DNA of 64,000 nt from Flavobacterium microcysteis (GTDB taxonomy: Bacteria > Bacteroidota > Bacteroidia > Flavobacteriales > Flavobacteriaceae): contig NZ_VFJE01000055.1 in assembly GCF_006385255.1 (NCBI RefSeq), positions 62,001 to 126,000 on the forward strand, in the 5' to 3' direction. The notes below the pieces were generated by a model. The model ran no database searches and was not told where the DNA came from. It was given only the letters and a program-made list of their open reading frames with translations. The position numbers and the translations under genes were made by a program. Position 1 is the first letter of the stretch. Each line of letters starts with the position of its first letter. Positions 41,934 to 50,467 of the stretch are shown here, piece after piece.

Positions 41934-43733
41934 CTAATAGTCCAATATTTGACCTACTTCAATTTCTTCAATTTCCTGACGTAAGTTGCTCCACGGATTA
42001 ATAGTATTTCCTAAAGATATAGATAAGAATAACTCTTCATAATAATCAATTCCCAAAAGCAAATTCTTTTGGAATAGTGCCCATTTTTTGAAATGGGCAG
42101 GAGTTGCTGTACTACGGTGTATGGCTATTTCTTTTTTAAGATAATCAACATAAAGTTGAGCCTCTTTTACAAACAAATTTGGACGATTAGGAAAATCCAT
42201 TACAGAATCATATCCATAAATATGTTGCACCATATCGTGCAATGAAACCTCCCTATTAAAATAAGCCATATTTGGCCCTGGACAGATTACAACGCCTTGA
42301 GCCTCACCTTTAACAGTAATGCCATGTTCAAGATAAGAAGCATTGGCGAGTCCAACACATAAGCAGGCTTTCTCAGTAATATCAAACTTTGCCTGTTCGT
42401 AAGCCGTGGCAGTAAGTTCCAGTTTTCTGTTTTCCAACGATTCTAGTTTTTGTTCCTGATATTTGAGTGAAGCCGTACAAAGTCCTTTATTATCAAGCTC
42501 TTTATTTAAGGCAAGGTATTTTTTAGGACAAGAACTTCCAGGTCGACCCGCATTGATGCGATGCTGTTTTAGTTTCTCGTTACTGGTATCTCTTATCGTA
42601 TTAAAAGGCACGCCCAAAGGAGAAATATGACTAAGATATAAGTCTTTCTCTTCAGCTTTTGCTAATAGTATACGTGTTTCATCATCTACAGAAGTAGCTT
42701 CAGGAACTAATAGAAAAGGAGAACCCCATCCTACAGAATCCATTTCGTAATGTTGCAAAAGAAAATCGTGTTCTTCAGTCGTACCCACGCCTCCTTGTAC
42801 TGTGATTTTTAAAGCAAGTGGTTGGTGTGGTGCCGGAATTTCTTTTTGGTCGAGTGCTTTTAGCAATAATTCATGAGAAGTTTCTATGAGTTCTTTTCTT
42901 TTTGTTCTGAATTCTTCCAATATCGGTCCTAAAAGAAATCCTTCTGTAGCAAAGGCATGCCCGCCACAATTAAGCCCTGATTCAATGCGATATTCGGAAA
43001 CCCATAATCCTTTCTTTGCCAGAAAATTACCTTGTATCAAAGCAGAACGGTAGTCGCTGACTTTTAATGTAATTTTCTTTTCGAGTTTTCCTTCAGTATC
43101 AGGAAAAAAGCAGCGGAAACTTTCGAGATAGCTATAAAGCCTCGGATTCATACCTGCTGAAAATACAATTGAAGATTGAAGTCTGCTGGAGGCAAATCCA
43201 CGCAACGCCGTATGGGCATCATTAAATTCTGCGGGAAGCGGTCCGTTTTTATCATGATTTTCGCGATCTACCTTAGTCATGATATTTACATCAATAGCAC
43301 CCGGAGCAAAATGTTTTTCAAGGAAACTTTTGATGTTGTGTTTCAGCTCACAGCCGTTTTCCAAAATTTCCTGTAGGTTTCTTTTAAAATGGGATTGATT
43401 GGGAAGCATGCCTAGAAAACGTTCCAAAGCCAGACGACTTTCAGAAAGTTCTAGTTTGAACGCTTCAAATTTTTCCTTTACGATATGATCCATTAAATCC
43501 AGATAACTTCTGATTCGTTCTTCTCTATAATCATGAAATTTTCGGCTGATTTCCTGATACGGCTGGCAAAACTTTTTGCTGTAAAAAGCATTCATCTTTT
43601 CAATAAGCTCATCATCTACGATAGAAACTACAGAAGAAATTCCGTAGTGAGCCACCCGAATAGGGCTATCGATAGTAAAGGAAAGTCCCATTACCGGAAT
43701 ATGAAAAGTATGTACAGGAGAATCAGTTGCCAT
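41934..43733 (-). CDS. Unknown 599-aa protein, nitronate monooxygenase/FabK-like barrel with Cys set
   Basis: I do not know a named family. The N-terminal part has IDVNIMTKVDRENHDKN and FASSRLQSSIVFSAGMNPRLY. Near residue 254, ESGLNCGGHAFATEG resembles the GGH of NPD/FabK-type FMN enzymes. LKITVQGGVGTTEEHDFLLQHYEMDSVGWGSPFLLVPEA resembles their GG-x-G...GA.gV..GT.F....EA phosphate-binding end. The C-terminal third has five Cys (SSCPK, GLCTAS, ACLC, VICPG, about residues 400-481) that could hold a metal or Fe-S cluster. The protein looks cytoplasmic. It lies 64 bases from the VIT gene on the same strand. Confidence 0.55.
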   Translation of the reverse strand: MATDSPVHTFHIPVMGLSFTIDSPIRVAHYGISSVVSIVDDELIEKMNAFYSKKFCQPYQEISRKFHDYREERIRSYLDLMDHIVKEKFEAFKLELSESRLALERFLGMLPNQSHFKRNLQEILENGCELKHNIKSFLEKHFAPGAIDVNIMTKVDRENHDKNGPLPAEFNDAHTALRGFASSRLQSSIVFSAGMNPRLYSYLESFRCFFPDTEGKLEKKITLKVSDYRSALIQGNFLAKKGLWVSEYRIESGLNCGGHAFATEGFLLGPILEEFRTKRKELIETSHELLLKALDQKEIPAPHQPLALKITVQGGVGTTEEHDFLLQHYEMDSVGWGSPFLLVPEATSVDDETRILLAKAEEKDLYLSHISPLGVPFNTIRDTSNEKLKQHRINAGRPGSSCPKKYLALNKELDNKGLCTASLKYQEQKLESLENRKLELTATAYEQAKFDITEKACLCVGLANASYLEHGITVKGEAQGVVICPGPNMAYFNREVSLHDMVQHIYGYDSVMDFPNRPNLFVKEAQLYVDYLKKEIAIHRSTATPAHFKKWALFQKNLLLGIDYYEELFLSISLGNTINPWSNLRQEIEEIEVGQILDY

Positions 43734-43959
43734 AGTGCGTAATAATTTAAGATAGCTGCAAATATGGATAAACGGTTTGTCGCAAAAGATGATAAATGTC
43801 AGCTTCGGGAAAACATATGAAAAGTGACAGCGGTATATGTGCCAATTTATTTTATTAATTTCGTAGAATAATGTTGGTGTGATTATTCTGATTTAGAAAA
43901 CGGTACTTCGATTCTCTGGACTACACTAATAAATAAATTTCTAAAAACAACATACAAAA

Positions 43960-44427
43960 ATGGAAACCACCAAAGAAAACTTCCAACTGATAGGAATTCA
44001 GCTTGATAAAAAAACGACCAACAAAGACAGTCAGGCTGCTATAGATTGCGGTAACTTATGGCAACAATTTGAGACCGAAAAGAGATACGGCCAGATTGAA
44101 GGCAAGCTGGGAAATGAAATCTATGCCGTATATTTTGACTATGATGGCGACCATACACAACCGTATTCTTATTTTATAGGCTGTAAAGTTGCAGAAGGAA
44201 CAATAATTCCGGATGGATTCAAAAGTCTGAAAATACCGTCACAAATCTATACTCAAAAAGTAGCCAAAGGCGTCATGCCCAACTGTATTGCAGAAGCATG
44301 GAGAGAAATCTGGAAAGAAGATGTCGTACTGAATAGGGCCTATCAATACGATTTCGAAGTCTATGACGAACGTTGTGCTGATTGGAACAATGCAGAAGTA
44401 GATATTTTTCTCTCAGTAAAGAAATAA
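43960..44427 (+). CDS. GyrI-like/effector-binding-domain protein
   Basis: The 155-aa single-domain protein starts METTKENFQLIGIQL and has GKLGNEIYAVYFDYDGDHTQPYSYFIGCKVAEGTIIPDGFKSLKIPSQIYTQKVAKG. It ends FEVYDERCADWNNAEVDIFLSVK. This is the GyrI-like / AraC effector-binding fold found in integron-associated effector-binding and SbmC-like proteins. It would bind a small hydrophobic molecule in the cytoplasm. The AraC gene follows after five bases, so the two may work as ligand sensor and regulator. A TAATTTCG box lies at 43856-43863. Confidence 0.85.
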   Translation: METTKENFQLIGIQLDKKTTNKDSQAAIDCGNLWQQFETEKRYGQIEGKLGNEIYAVYFDYDGDHTQPYSYFIGCKVAEGTIIPDGFKSLKIPSQIYTQKVAKGVMPNCIAEAWREIWKEDVVLNRAYQYDFEVYDERCADWNNAEVDIFLSVKK

Positions 44428-44432
44428 TAAAA

Positions 44433-45188
44433 ATGGCCGGCCAGCTTGAATATAAAATAATAAAACCCGATTCGTCAATTGCCGGCTATATCGAAAGCTT
44501 TTGGAAATTAAAGACTCCTTCAGGAGAACCCAAAAATATAATCGTATTGCCAGATGGCAGAATTGACATCATTTTTTCATCTTCCGATAACCAGTCATTT
44601 CGAGCCGTTCTTTTAGGCCTAGAAACAGAAGCTTCACAAACTTTAATGGAATCGGGGAGAACTATGTTTGCGGTCAGTCTTCGGCTTTTGGCTGTTGAAT
44701 ATCTTTTAGAAGACAGTGTTTCATCTTTGCTCAATGATGGGCGTCTTTTGCCGGAAGGTTTTTGGGATATTACTAAAGAGGATCTTTCGGATTTTGATTC
44801 TTTTTGCGTTAAGATAACCCGGAAAATACAAAGTCTCATAAAAATACCGCCAGACAATAGGAAACTTAGATTGTTTGACCAGATATACGCTTCAAACGGC
44901 AGGCTTACTGTAAAAGAACTTTCTGAAAAGGCCGGATGGAGCAGCCGACAAATCAACCGTTATTTTAGCCAACAGTTTGGACTTCCACTAAAAACATATT
45001 GCAGTATATTACGGTTTAGGGCTTCTTTTGAGCATCTAAAAGAAGGCAAGCTTTTTCCAGAGCAGGACTTTGCGGACCAGGCACATTTTATCCGTGATGT
45101 AAAAAAGTTTTCTGGTGTACCTCCAAAAGAATTATCCCAAAACAAAAATGACCGATTTATACAATTCTCCACTATGAATAAGAAATAG
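44433..45188 (+). CDS. AraC-family regulator with DUF6597-type sensor domain (second in window)
   Basis: The protein is 251 aa from the ATG at 44433. The longer frame overlaps the GyrI-like gene and is unlikely. The N-terminus (YKIIKPDSSIAGYIESFWKLKTPSGEPKNIIVLPDGRIDIIFS) is the same DUF6597 type as the regulator at 17430. The C-terminus has AGWSSRQINRYFSQQFGLPLKTYCSILRFRASFEHL and DFADQAHFIRDVKKFSGVPPKEL (two HTH units). It is five bases after the GyrI-like gene and 32 bases before the Tet(X)-like gene. It may control the plus-strand run 43960-48833. Confidence 0.85.
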   Translation: MAGQLEYKIIKPDSSIAGYIESFWKLKTPSGEPKNIIVLPDGRIDIIFSSSDNQSFRAVLLGLETEASQTLMESGRTMFAVSLRLLAVEYLLEDSVSSLLNDGRLLPEGFWDITKEDLSDFDSFCVKITRKIQSLIKIPPDNRKLRLFDQIYASNGRLTVKELSEKAGWSSRQINRYFSQQFGLPLKTYCSILRFRASFEHLKEGKLFPEQDFADQAHFIRDVKKFSGVPPKELSQNKNDRFIQFSTMNKK

Positions 45189-45220
45189 TTTTGCCTTGAT
45201 AAAACTAAATCTTTAAAATC

Positions 45221-46381
45221 ATGGTAATAAAAAACAAGAAAATAGCAATTATTGGAGGTGGCCCGGGAGGATTGACACTAGCCCGACTTCTGCAACAAAA
45301 AGGAGCTGATGTAACAGTACACGAAAGAGATGCAGGAAGATTTGTGAGAGTACAAGGAGCTACACTCGACCTTCATGACGATTCAGGACTTAAAGCGCTC
45401 AATGAAGCAGGGTTGATAGAGGAATTTAAAAAATATTACAGACCGGGTGCCGATAAGACACGCATCACTGACAAATACAGAAACATTCTTTATGATCAGC
45501 ATGAAGAACATGAAGAAGCTGTTGGTTTTGGACACGAGCATTTCCGTCCTGAAATTGATCGTGGACCTTTACGGGATTTGTTGCTTGATTCGCTGCAACC
45601 CGAGACAGTTGTATGGGATAGCCATATCACATCATTGGAAAAAGAAGAAGGAAAATGGCAGCTTGTTTTCCAAAATGGGAGAAAGGAAACCGCAGATTTG
45701 GTTATTGGAGCCGATGGAGCCAATTCAAAAATACGCCCTTATCTAACACCTATCAAACCATTTTATTCAGGAATAACAGTAGTAGAAGGTAGTATCTATA
45801 ACGCAGCAGAAAAGGCACCCAGTATCTATGAATTGGTCAAAGAAGGAAAAGTTTTTGCTTTTGGTGACCAAAAATCACTTATTGTAAGTGCTAAAGGAGA
45901 TGGCAGTTTGTCTTTTTACACGGGTTGTAGAGCAGAGGAATCCTGGATGCATGATAGCGGTATCGATTTCAAAGACAATAAGTCGGTTGCAGCTTGGTTC
46001 CGTACAGAATTTTCAGATTGGGACGAAATCTGGCAGGAGCTGTTTGCAACAGAAGGAACTTCTTTTGCGCCGCGTCCTCAATACTGCATGCCACTTGACC
46101 AAACATGGGAAGCCTGTGCGGATATGACTCTCCTAGGCGATGCAGCACACTTAATGCCGCCTTATGCCGGGGAAGGAGTAAATATGGCGATGCTTGATGC
46201 TCTTGAGCTCAGCAATTGTCTTACCGGAACAGATTTTCCTGATATTAAAGAAGCAATTGCGTATTATGAAAACCAGATGCGAGCTAGAGCTTCCGAAACG
46301 GCAAAAATGACATTAGAACAAACCGAAGCTTTACATTCTGAAAATGCAATTTCCCATATGTTGGAACTGTTTACAGAATAA
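45221..46381 (+). CDS. Tet(X)-like FAD-dependent monooxygenase
   Basis: The 386-aa protein has [21 protein letters not shown] (FAD Rossmann), [31 protein letters not shown] and [25 protein letters not shown]. These blocks align closely with Tet(X) tetracycline destructases ([47 protein letters not shown]), and the length is almost the same. The segment between about residues 185 and 240, which lines the substrate pocket in Tet(X), is clearly different. It may therefore act on another substrate. No resistance function can be claimed from sequence. It sits 23 bases before an AAA ATPase gene. Confidence 0.85.
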   Translation: [386 protein letters not shown]

Positions 46382-46404
46382 AAGAGAAACAATGATAGAT
46401 TTGT

Positions 46405-46962
46405 ATGAAATACCAAAACGATAATTTTTATATACTCACAGGAGGCCCGGGTGTAGGCAAGACATCTGTATTGGATGAGCTGGAAAAAAGCGGATACATC
46501 GTCATGCCTGAAACGGCACGAGCTATTATCAAAGAACAGATGGCGATTGACGGAGAGGCACTTCCTTGGAAAAATAAAGAATCTTATATGCTGTTGATGT
46601 TAGAAGCATCAGCTGAAAGTTATCGGGAGGCTATTTCTCAAAACAGTTCTCTCCCACTATTTTTTGATCGTGGTATTTTGGACGCCGTCTGTTATGCCCG
46701 AATGGTCAGGTTGGAGGTATCGGATAAAATTCAGCAAATTGCTGAAAACTATCAATACAATAGAAAAGTGTTTATTTTTCCGCCCTGGCAAGATATTTAC
46801 GAAACAGATAACGAACGGAAACAAGACTGGAAAGAAGCCGAAGCTACTTTTGAGGCGATGAAAAAGACCTATCAGGATTACGGCTATGAAATTATAGAAG
46901 TACCAAAAGATACTATTGGAAACAGAAAAGATTTTATTATCAATTGCATTAAACAGGAATAA
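46405..46962 (+). CDS. AAA-type P-loop ATPase/kinase-like protein
   Basis: The 185-aa protein has FYILTGGPGVGKTSVLDEL (Walker A near residue 15), then PETARAIIKEQ and LPLFFDRGILDAVCYARMV, with a DRG in the place of Walker B/second motif. This is the small AAA_28-type family, seen widely as stand-alone genes with no firm function. The protein is cytoplasmic. It is in the plus-strand run with gaps of 23 and 72 bases. A nucleotide kinase-like reaction is possible. Confidence 0.8.
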   Translation: MKYQNDNFYILTGGPGVGKTSVLDELEKSGYIVMPETARAIIKEQMAIDGEALPWKNKESYMLLMLEASAESYREAISQNSSLPLFFDRGILDAVCYARMVRLEVSDKIQQIAENYQYNRKVFIFPPWQDIYETDNERKQDWKEAEATFEAMKKTYQDYGYEIIEVPKDTIGNRKDFIINCIKQE

Positions 46963-47034
46963 ATACTGTAGTGGCTTGGACTGATAATGAGAAGTAATTT
47001 TCCTAACTTCGTTATAGCTAATAGAAATCTGCAA

Positions 47035-47565
47035 ATGATAATTAATAAGGAATATAGCATAAGAAAAGCCATACCTTCTGAATTCGATGAAATCGGAACG
47101 CTAATGGTAGAAACCTATTCGCAGCTCGAAGGATTTCCAAAACCTTCCGAACAACCTAATTATTATAAGCTACTTGCTTCTGTTGGAGAATTTGCAGATA
47201 AACCCAAAACGGAGCTTTTAGTGGCAATTTCACCAGAAGGACAGATTGGCGGAGCTGTAGTCTATTTTGGTGACATACAGTATTATGGTTCAGGGGGTAT
47301 TGCCACACAAGAAAAAATGGCTTCCGGATTTCGGCTATTAGCTGTAAGTCCGTCAGCAAGAGGAAAAGGAATCGGAAAACTATTGACCGAGGCTTGTATT
47401 AGTAAGGCCATCACCGATGGAAATAGCCAGCTGATTATTCATACTACAATGGCCATGCAAACGGCCTGGAAAATGTATGAACATAGAGGATTTAAAAGAT
47501 CAGAAGATCTGGATTTTATGCAAGGTACGCTTGCAGTCTATGGATTTAGGCTGCTATTAAGATAA
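47035..47565 (+). CDS. GNAT-family N-acetyltransferase
   Basis: From the ATG at 47035 the protein is 176 aa; an upstream ATG at 46987 adds 16 residues and cannot be excluded. SIRKAIPSEFDEIGTLMVETY is the GNAT N-terminus and FRLLAVSPSARGKGIGKLLTEACI is motif A with the acetyl-CoA-binding R/Q-x-x-G-x-G/A (RGKGIG). HTTMAMQTAWKMYEHRGFKRSEDLDF is the C-terminal strand pair. The substrate is unknown. Members in resistance clusters often acetylate amines, but this cannot be inferred here. Confidence 0.87.
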   Translation: MIINKEYSIRKAIPSEFDEIGTLMVETYSQLEGFPKPSEQPNYYKLLASVGEFADKPKTELLVAISPEGQIGGAVVYFGDIQYYGSGGIATQEKMASGFRLLAVSPSARGKGIGKLLTEACISKAITDGNSQLIIHTTMAMQTAWKMYEHRGFKRSEDLDFMQGTLAVYGFRLLLR

Positions 47566-47588
47566 ACCATAATTAACAAGTCGCACTC

Positions 47589-47951
47589 ATGGAAAAAGTA
47601 ACTATCGCCGAAAAACTTTCTCTTTTTAACGATCATTGGAATCCGAGGATTGTTGGAGAATTGAACGGACAGCATGTCAAATTAGCAAAATTTCAAGGAG
47701 AATTTGTATGGCACAAACACGACAATGAAGACGAAATGTTTTTGGTTGTCAGTGGTCAATTCAATATGGAATTTCGGGACAGGACTGTTGTGCTTAAGGA
47801 AAATGAATTTTTAATTGTGCCCCGTGGAGTAGAGCATAGGCCAGTAGCAGAACACGAAGTATCGGTATTGCTTTTTGAGCCTGCATCGACCTTAAATACC
47901 GGAAATGCAGAAAAAAGTGAACTGACAAGAGACACATTAGACACGATTTAG
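47589..47951 (+). CDS. Cupin-domain protein
   Basis: The 120-aa protein is a single cupin: GEFVWHKHDNEDEMFLVVSGQFNMEFR is motif 1 (HxH...E...G), and VPRGVEHRPVAEHEVSVLLFEP is motif 2 (PxGxxH). The three His and one Glu would bind a metal. Single-cupin proteins in the cytoplasm often act as isomerases or oxygenases, but the substrate is unknown. It sits 23 bases after the GNAT gene and six bases before the ANT(6)-like gene. Confidence 0.88.
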   Translation: MEKVTIAEKLSLFNDHWNPRIVGELNGQHVKLAKFQGEFVWHKHDNEDEMFLVVSGQFNMEFRDRTVVLKENEFLIVPRGVEHRPVAEHEVSVLLFEPASTLNTGNAEKSELTRDTLDTI

Positions 47952-47957
47952 TAAGTC

Positions 47958-48833
47958 ATGGAAAACAAAAGAGAAACCCAATTAATGGAAATTATGGATT
48001 GGGCAGCATCAAATGACGAAATCAGAGCAGTATTGCTGACCAGTTCGCTTGTAAATCCATATGCTCCGGTTGACCAATTTAGCGATTTGGATATCGAGTT
48101 TGTGGTAAGTGACCTGCAACAATTCTTATCTGATGATGCCTGGATTGAAAATTTTGGTAAAAAAATCGCCATGATTGTCGAAAATGAAGAAGCATTTGAA
48201 GGCAAGCATGCTATGCGAATGGTTTTTTATGAAGACTATACCAAAGTGGACTTTAAGCTCTATTCAGTATCAAAATTTATTGAAGAAGTAGATAGTGAAG
48301 AATTACAGGAAGACTGGGATGTAGGTTATAAAGTTTTACTGGACAAAGACGGTATTACAAAAAACATGAAACCGCCTACGTATAACGCTGTGATGATCAA
48401 AAAGCCAACGGAACAGGAATTTGCAACCTTGTTCAATGATTTTTGGTGGGATATGACCTATGTAGCAAAATGTCTATGGCGTGATGACCTTTTCTATGCC
48501 AAATTCATGCTCGAAGACAATATGAGAACGCAGTACTTCCAAGCGATGATTGAATGGCATATAGGCCTGGAACATGATTGGAAAGTATCGACTAATAAAA
48601 AAGGCAGACTGTTTAAAAAATACCTTTCATCTGAAATATGGAAAAAGATAGAAGCCACTTTCTCTGGGAGTAATATAGAAGACAATTGGCGTGCTTTATT
48701 TGCCTATGCCGATATAGGAACAGAAATGGGAACTGCAATGGCGCAAAAGCTAGGTTATCCGTATCCGACAGAATTGGATCAAAATATCAGAGACTATCTG
48801 AAACACGTAAAATTAATGGGTAAGAAAAACTAA
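47958..48833 (+). CDS. ANT(6)/AadS-like aminoglycoside adenylyltransferase homologue
   Basis: The 291-aa protein fits the length of the ANT(6)-I/AadS family. The nucleotidyltransferase core is DQFSDLDIEFVVSDLQQFL (DxD metal ligands) with DYTKVDFKLYSV for the third acid. The mid part FNDFWWDMTYVAKCLWRDDLFYAK and the C-terminus match the AadK/ANT(6) helical domain (FW....YV.K.L.R.....A). These enzymes AMP-modify streptomycin. A resistance role for this copy is not shown. It ends the accessory run with cupin six bases upstream. Confidence 0.88.
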   Translation: MENKRETQLMEIMDWAASNDEIRAVLLTSSLVNPYAPVDQFSDLDIEFVVSDLQQFLSDDAWIENFGKKIAMIVENEEAFEGKHAMRMVFYEDYTKVDFKLYSVSKFIEEVDSEELQEDWDVGYKVLLDKDGITKNMKPPTYNAVMIKKPTEQEFATLFNDFWWDMTYVAKCLWRDDLFYAKFMLEDNMRTQYFQAMIEWHIGLEHDWKVSTNKKGRLFKKYLSSEIWKKIEATFSGSNIEDNWRALFAYADIGTEMGTAMAQKLGYPYPTELDQNIRDYLKHVKLMGKKN

Positions 48834-48880
48834 AGGATTCAAGATTAGAATTTAATCATTAATTTGGATAAAAACTTTTT

Positions 48881-49753
48881 ATGAAAAATCTAAAACTACT
48901 ATTGATCACTTTTTTCCTGATTCAAGGTTTGGCCACTCAGGCAGCAAAAGTAGATACGCTCGCAATTCCAAGTGTTGCGATGAACAAGACTTATAATGCC
49001 GCTGTAGTCTTGCCCAATTCCTATTCTAAAAGCAAAGCAAAATATCCGGTGATGTATCTATTGCATGGTGCTTACGGACATTTCAGAGACTGGCTCAGAG
49101 CTACACCAAATAAAATGACAGTCAAGAATCTGGCAGATCAGTATGATATCATTATTGTCATGCCGGAAGGCGAAACATTTAGTTTTTATCTGGACAGCCC
49201 TGTCAATAAAGGAAGCCAGTTTGAAACCTACATCACTAAAGAAGTCGTACAGAAAATCGACCAGACCTATAGGACTATCAGCGAAAAAAAAGGACGGGTC
49301 ATTACAGGATTGTCTATGGGTGGTCATGGAGCTCTGTACCTGGCAACAAAACATCCTGAAATATATGCAGCTGCCGGAAGCATGAGCGGAGCTGTTGATA
49401 TGGGAACCATGAAAAATATGGGGATTGATACGCCGGAAAGAATTGACCAGTTGATGGAGCCTGTCTTTGGGCCTCAAGGCGCTTCTCAAGAAGTATATGC
49501 TTCACATGCAGTGCTGAATATGATAGACAAAATGAAAGCAAACGGTCTGCCTCTTATTATCGACTGCGGTGTTGATGATTTTCTGATTGGACCTAATAGA
49601 GAGTTACATAGAAGGCTGGTTTATAACAAAGTGGCCCATGATTATACGGAACGACCAGGTACACATGACTGGGAATATTGGGAGAATTCCGTGGCTTACC
49701 ATGCCTTGTTTTTCTCCAAAATATTTAAGACCAACACTGCAACGGCCCAATAA
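48881..49753 (+). CDS. Exported esterase (alpha/beta-hydrolase, esterase D/antigen 85-like)
   Basis: The 290-aa protein has a signal peptide (MKNLKLLLITFFLIQGLATQA). VMYLLHGAYGHFRDWLRATPNKM is the oxyanion region, and VITGLSMGGHGALYLATKHPEIYAAAGSMSGA has the GLSMGG nucleophile elbow (Ser). CGVDDFLIGPNRELHRRLV provides Asp and GTHDWEYWENSVAYH the catalytic His. This architecture fits the putative esterase (PF00756) group, acting in the periplasm on acyl esters or carbohydrate esters. It is 47 bases after the ANT(6)-like gene and possibly separate from that run. Confidence 0.9.
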   Translation: MKNLKLLLITFFLIQGLATQAAKVDTLAIPSVAMNKTYNAAVVLPNSYSKSKAKYPVMYLLHGAYGHFRDWLRATPNKMTVKNLADQYDIIIVMPEGETFSFYLDSPVNKGSQFETYITKEVVQKIDQTYRTISEKKGRVITGLSMGGHGALYLATKHPEIYAAAGSMSGAVDMGTMKNMGIDTPERIDQLMEPVFGPQGASQEVYASHAVLNMIDKMKANGLPLIIDCGVDDFLIGPNRELHRRLVYNKVAHDYTERPGTHDWEYWENSVAYHALFFSKIFKTNTATAQ

Positions 49754-49852
49754 TCCTTAATAATAAAAAAATAACAGTTTCTTAAAAAACAAAATAAAAA
49801 GATTTTTAGAGCGTTCTTTGTAGTATGCTATTAAAAACAAGCAGGCCCTATA

Positions 49853-50467
49853 ATGAAATTTTTACAAGCACTATTTATCTTATTTACCTTAAACGCAGCC
49901 GCACAATCAGATTTGGGAATCGGTATCGCAACTATAAAATTTACAGGCAACACTGTTTTGAATTTGTATGCTGCTGCTTATGATAAAGAGCCAAAACAAG
50001 TCATCGAATTTTATTTGGACGAAGGAACGGGAACCGCTGACATACGAAATATTGAAACGGTTGAAAAATGGCTAAAACCAGAAGGCTTTTTTCTGGACTA
50101 CGACCAGCTGATTTTTCGATGCAAAGCTGAAGAACGTTTTTGGATTGAAATAATAGTAAACAATGAAACAGGAGAATCCTACTGGATAAGAAAGACAAAA
50201 GCAGTTGATTTGGATACTTGGGATGGTTTTCTGAAAAATGCATTTATGATTTCCCGAAATTCTTTTCCACAAGAGATTAAAGCACAGCCTAATGACGCTG
50301 CAAAAACAATTCCTTTTGAAGGAGAAGATTGTTTTCAGGTGAAGTCGATGAAAGGCGACTGGATTCAGATTTTTACAGCACCCCATTGTGATGATATGGA
50401 TAGTCCTATAAAATCAGGTTGGATTCGCTGGAAAGAAGGGAATGAAATATTGATCGATTATTTTTGA
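49853..50467 (+). CDS. Exported protein of unknown function
   Basis: The 204-aa protein has a signal peptide (MKFLQALFILFTLNAAAQ) followed by a soluble region with IATIKFTGNTVLNLYAAAYDKEPKQVIEFYLDEGTG. Later, EGEDCFQVKSMKGDWIQIFTAPHCDD..SPIKSGWIRWKEGNEILIDYF looks like a short SH3-type beta domain at the C-terminus (SGWIRW). I do not recognise the family. It is transcribed alone rightward. Confidence 0.7.
   Translation: MKFLQALFILFTLNAAAQSDLGIGIATIKFTGNTVLNLYAAAYDKEPKQVIEFYLDEGTGTADIRNIETVEKWLKPEGFFLDYDQLIFRCKAEERFWIEIIVNNETGESYWIRKTKAVDLDTWDGFLKNAFMISRNSFPQEIKAQPNDAAKTIPFEGEDCFQVKSMKGDWIQIFTAPHCDDMDSPIKSGWIRWKEGNEILIDYF

Noticed and set aside
41934..43733. Annotation as flavohaemoglobin-modulating QEGLA/DUF1704 protein
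   Set aside because: Length is similar, but the HExxH-type and QEGLA motifs are absent; the visible motifs fit an NPD/FabK-like barrel better.
45221..48833. Calling the region a mobile resistance island
   Set aside because: No integrase, transposase, direct repeats or tRNA target seen, and no shift in base composition noticed by eye; resistance activity is unproven.
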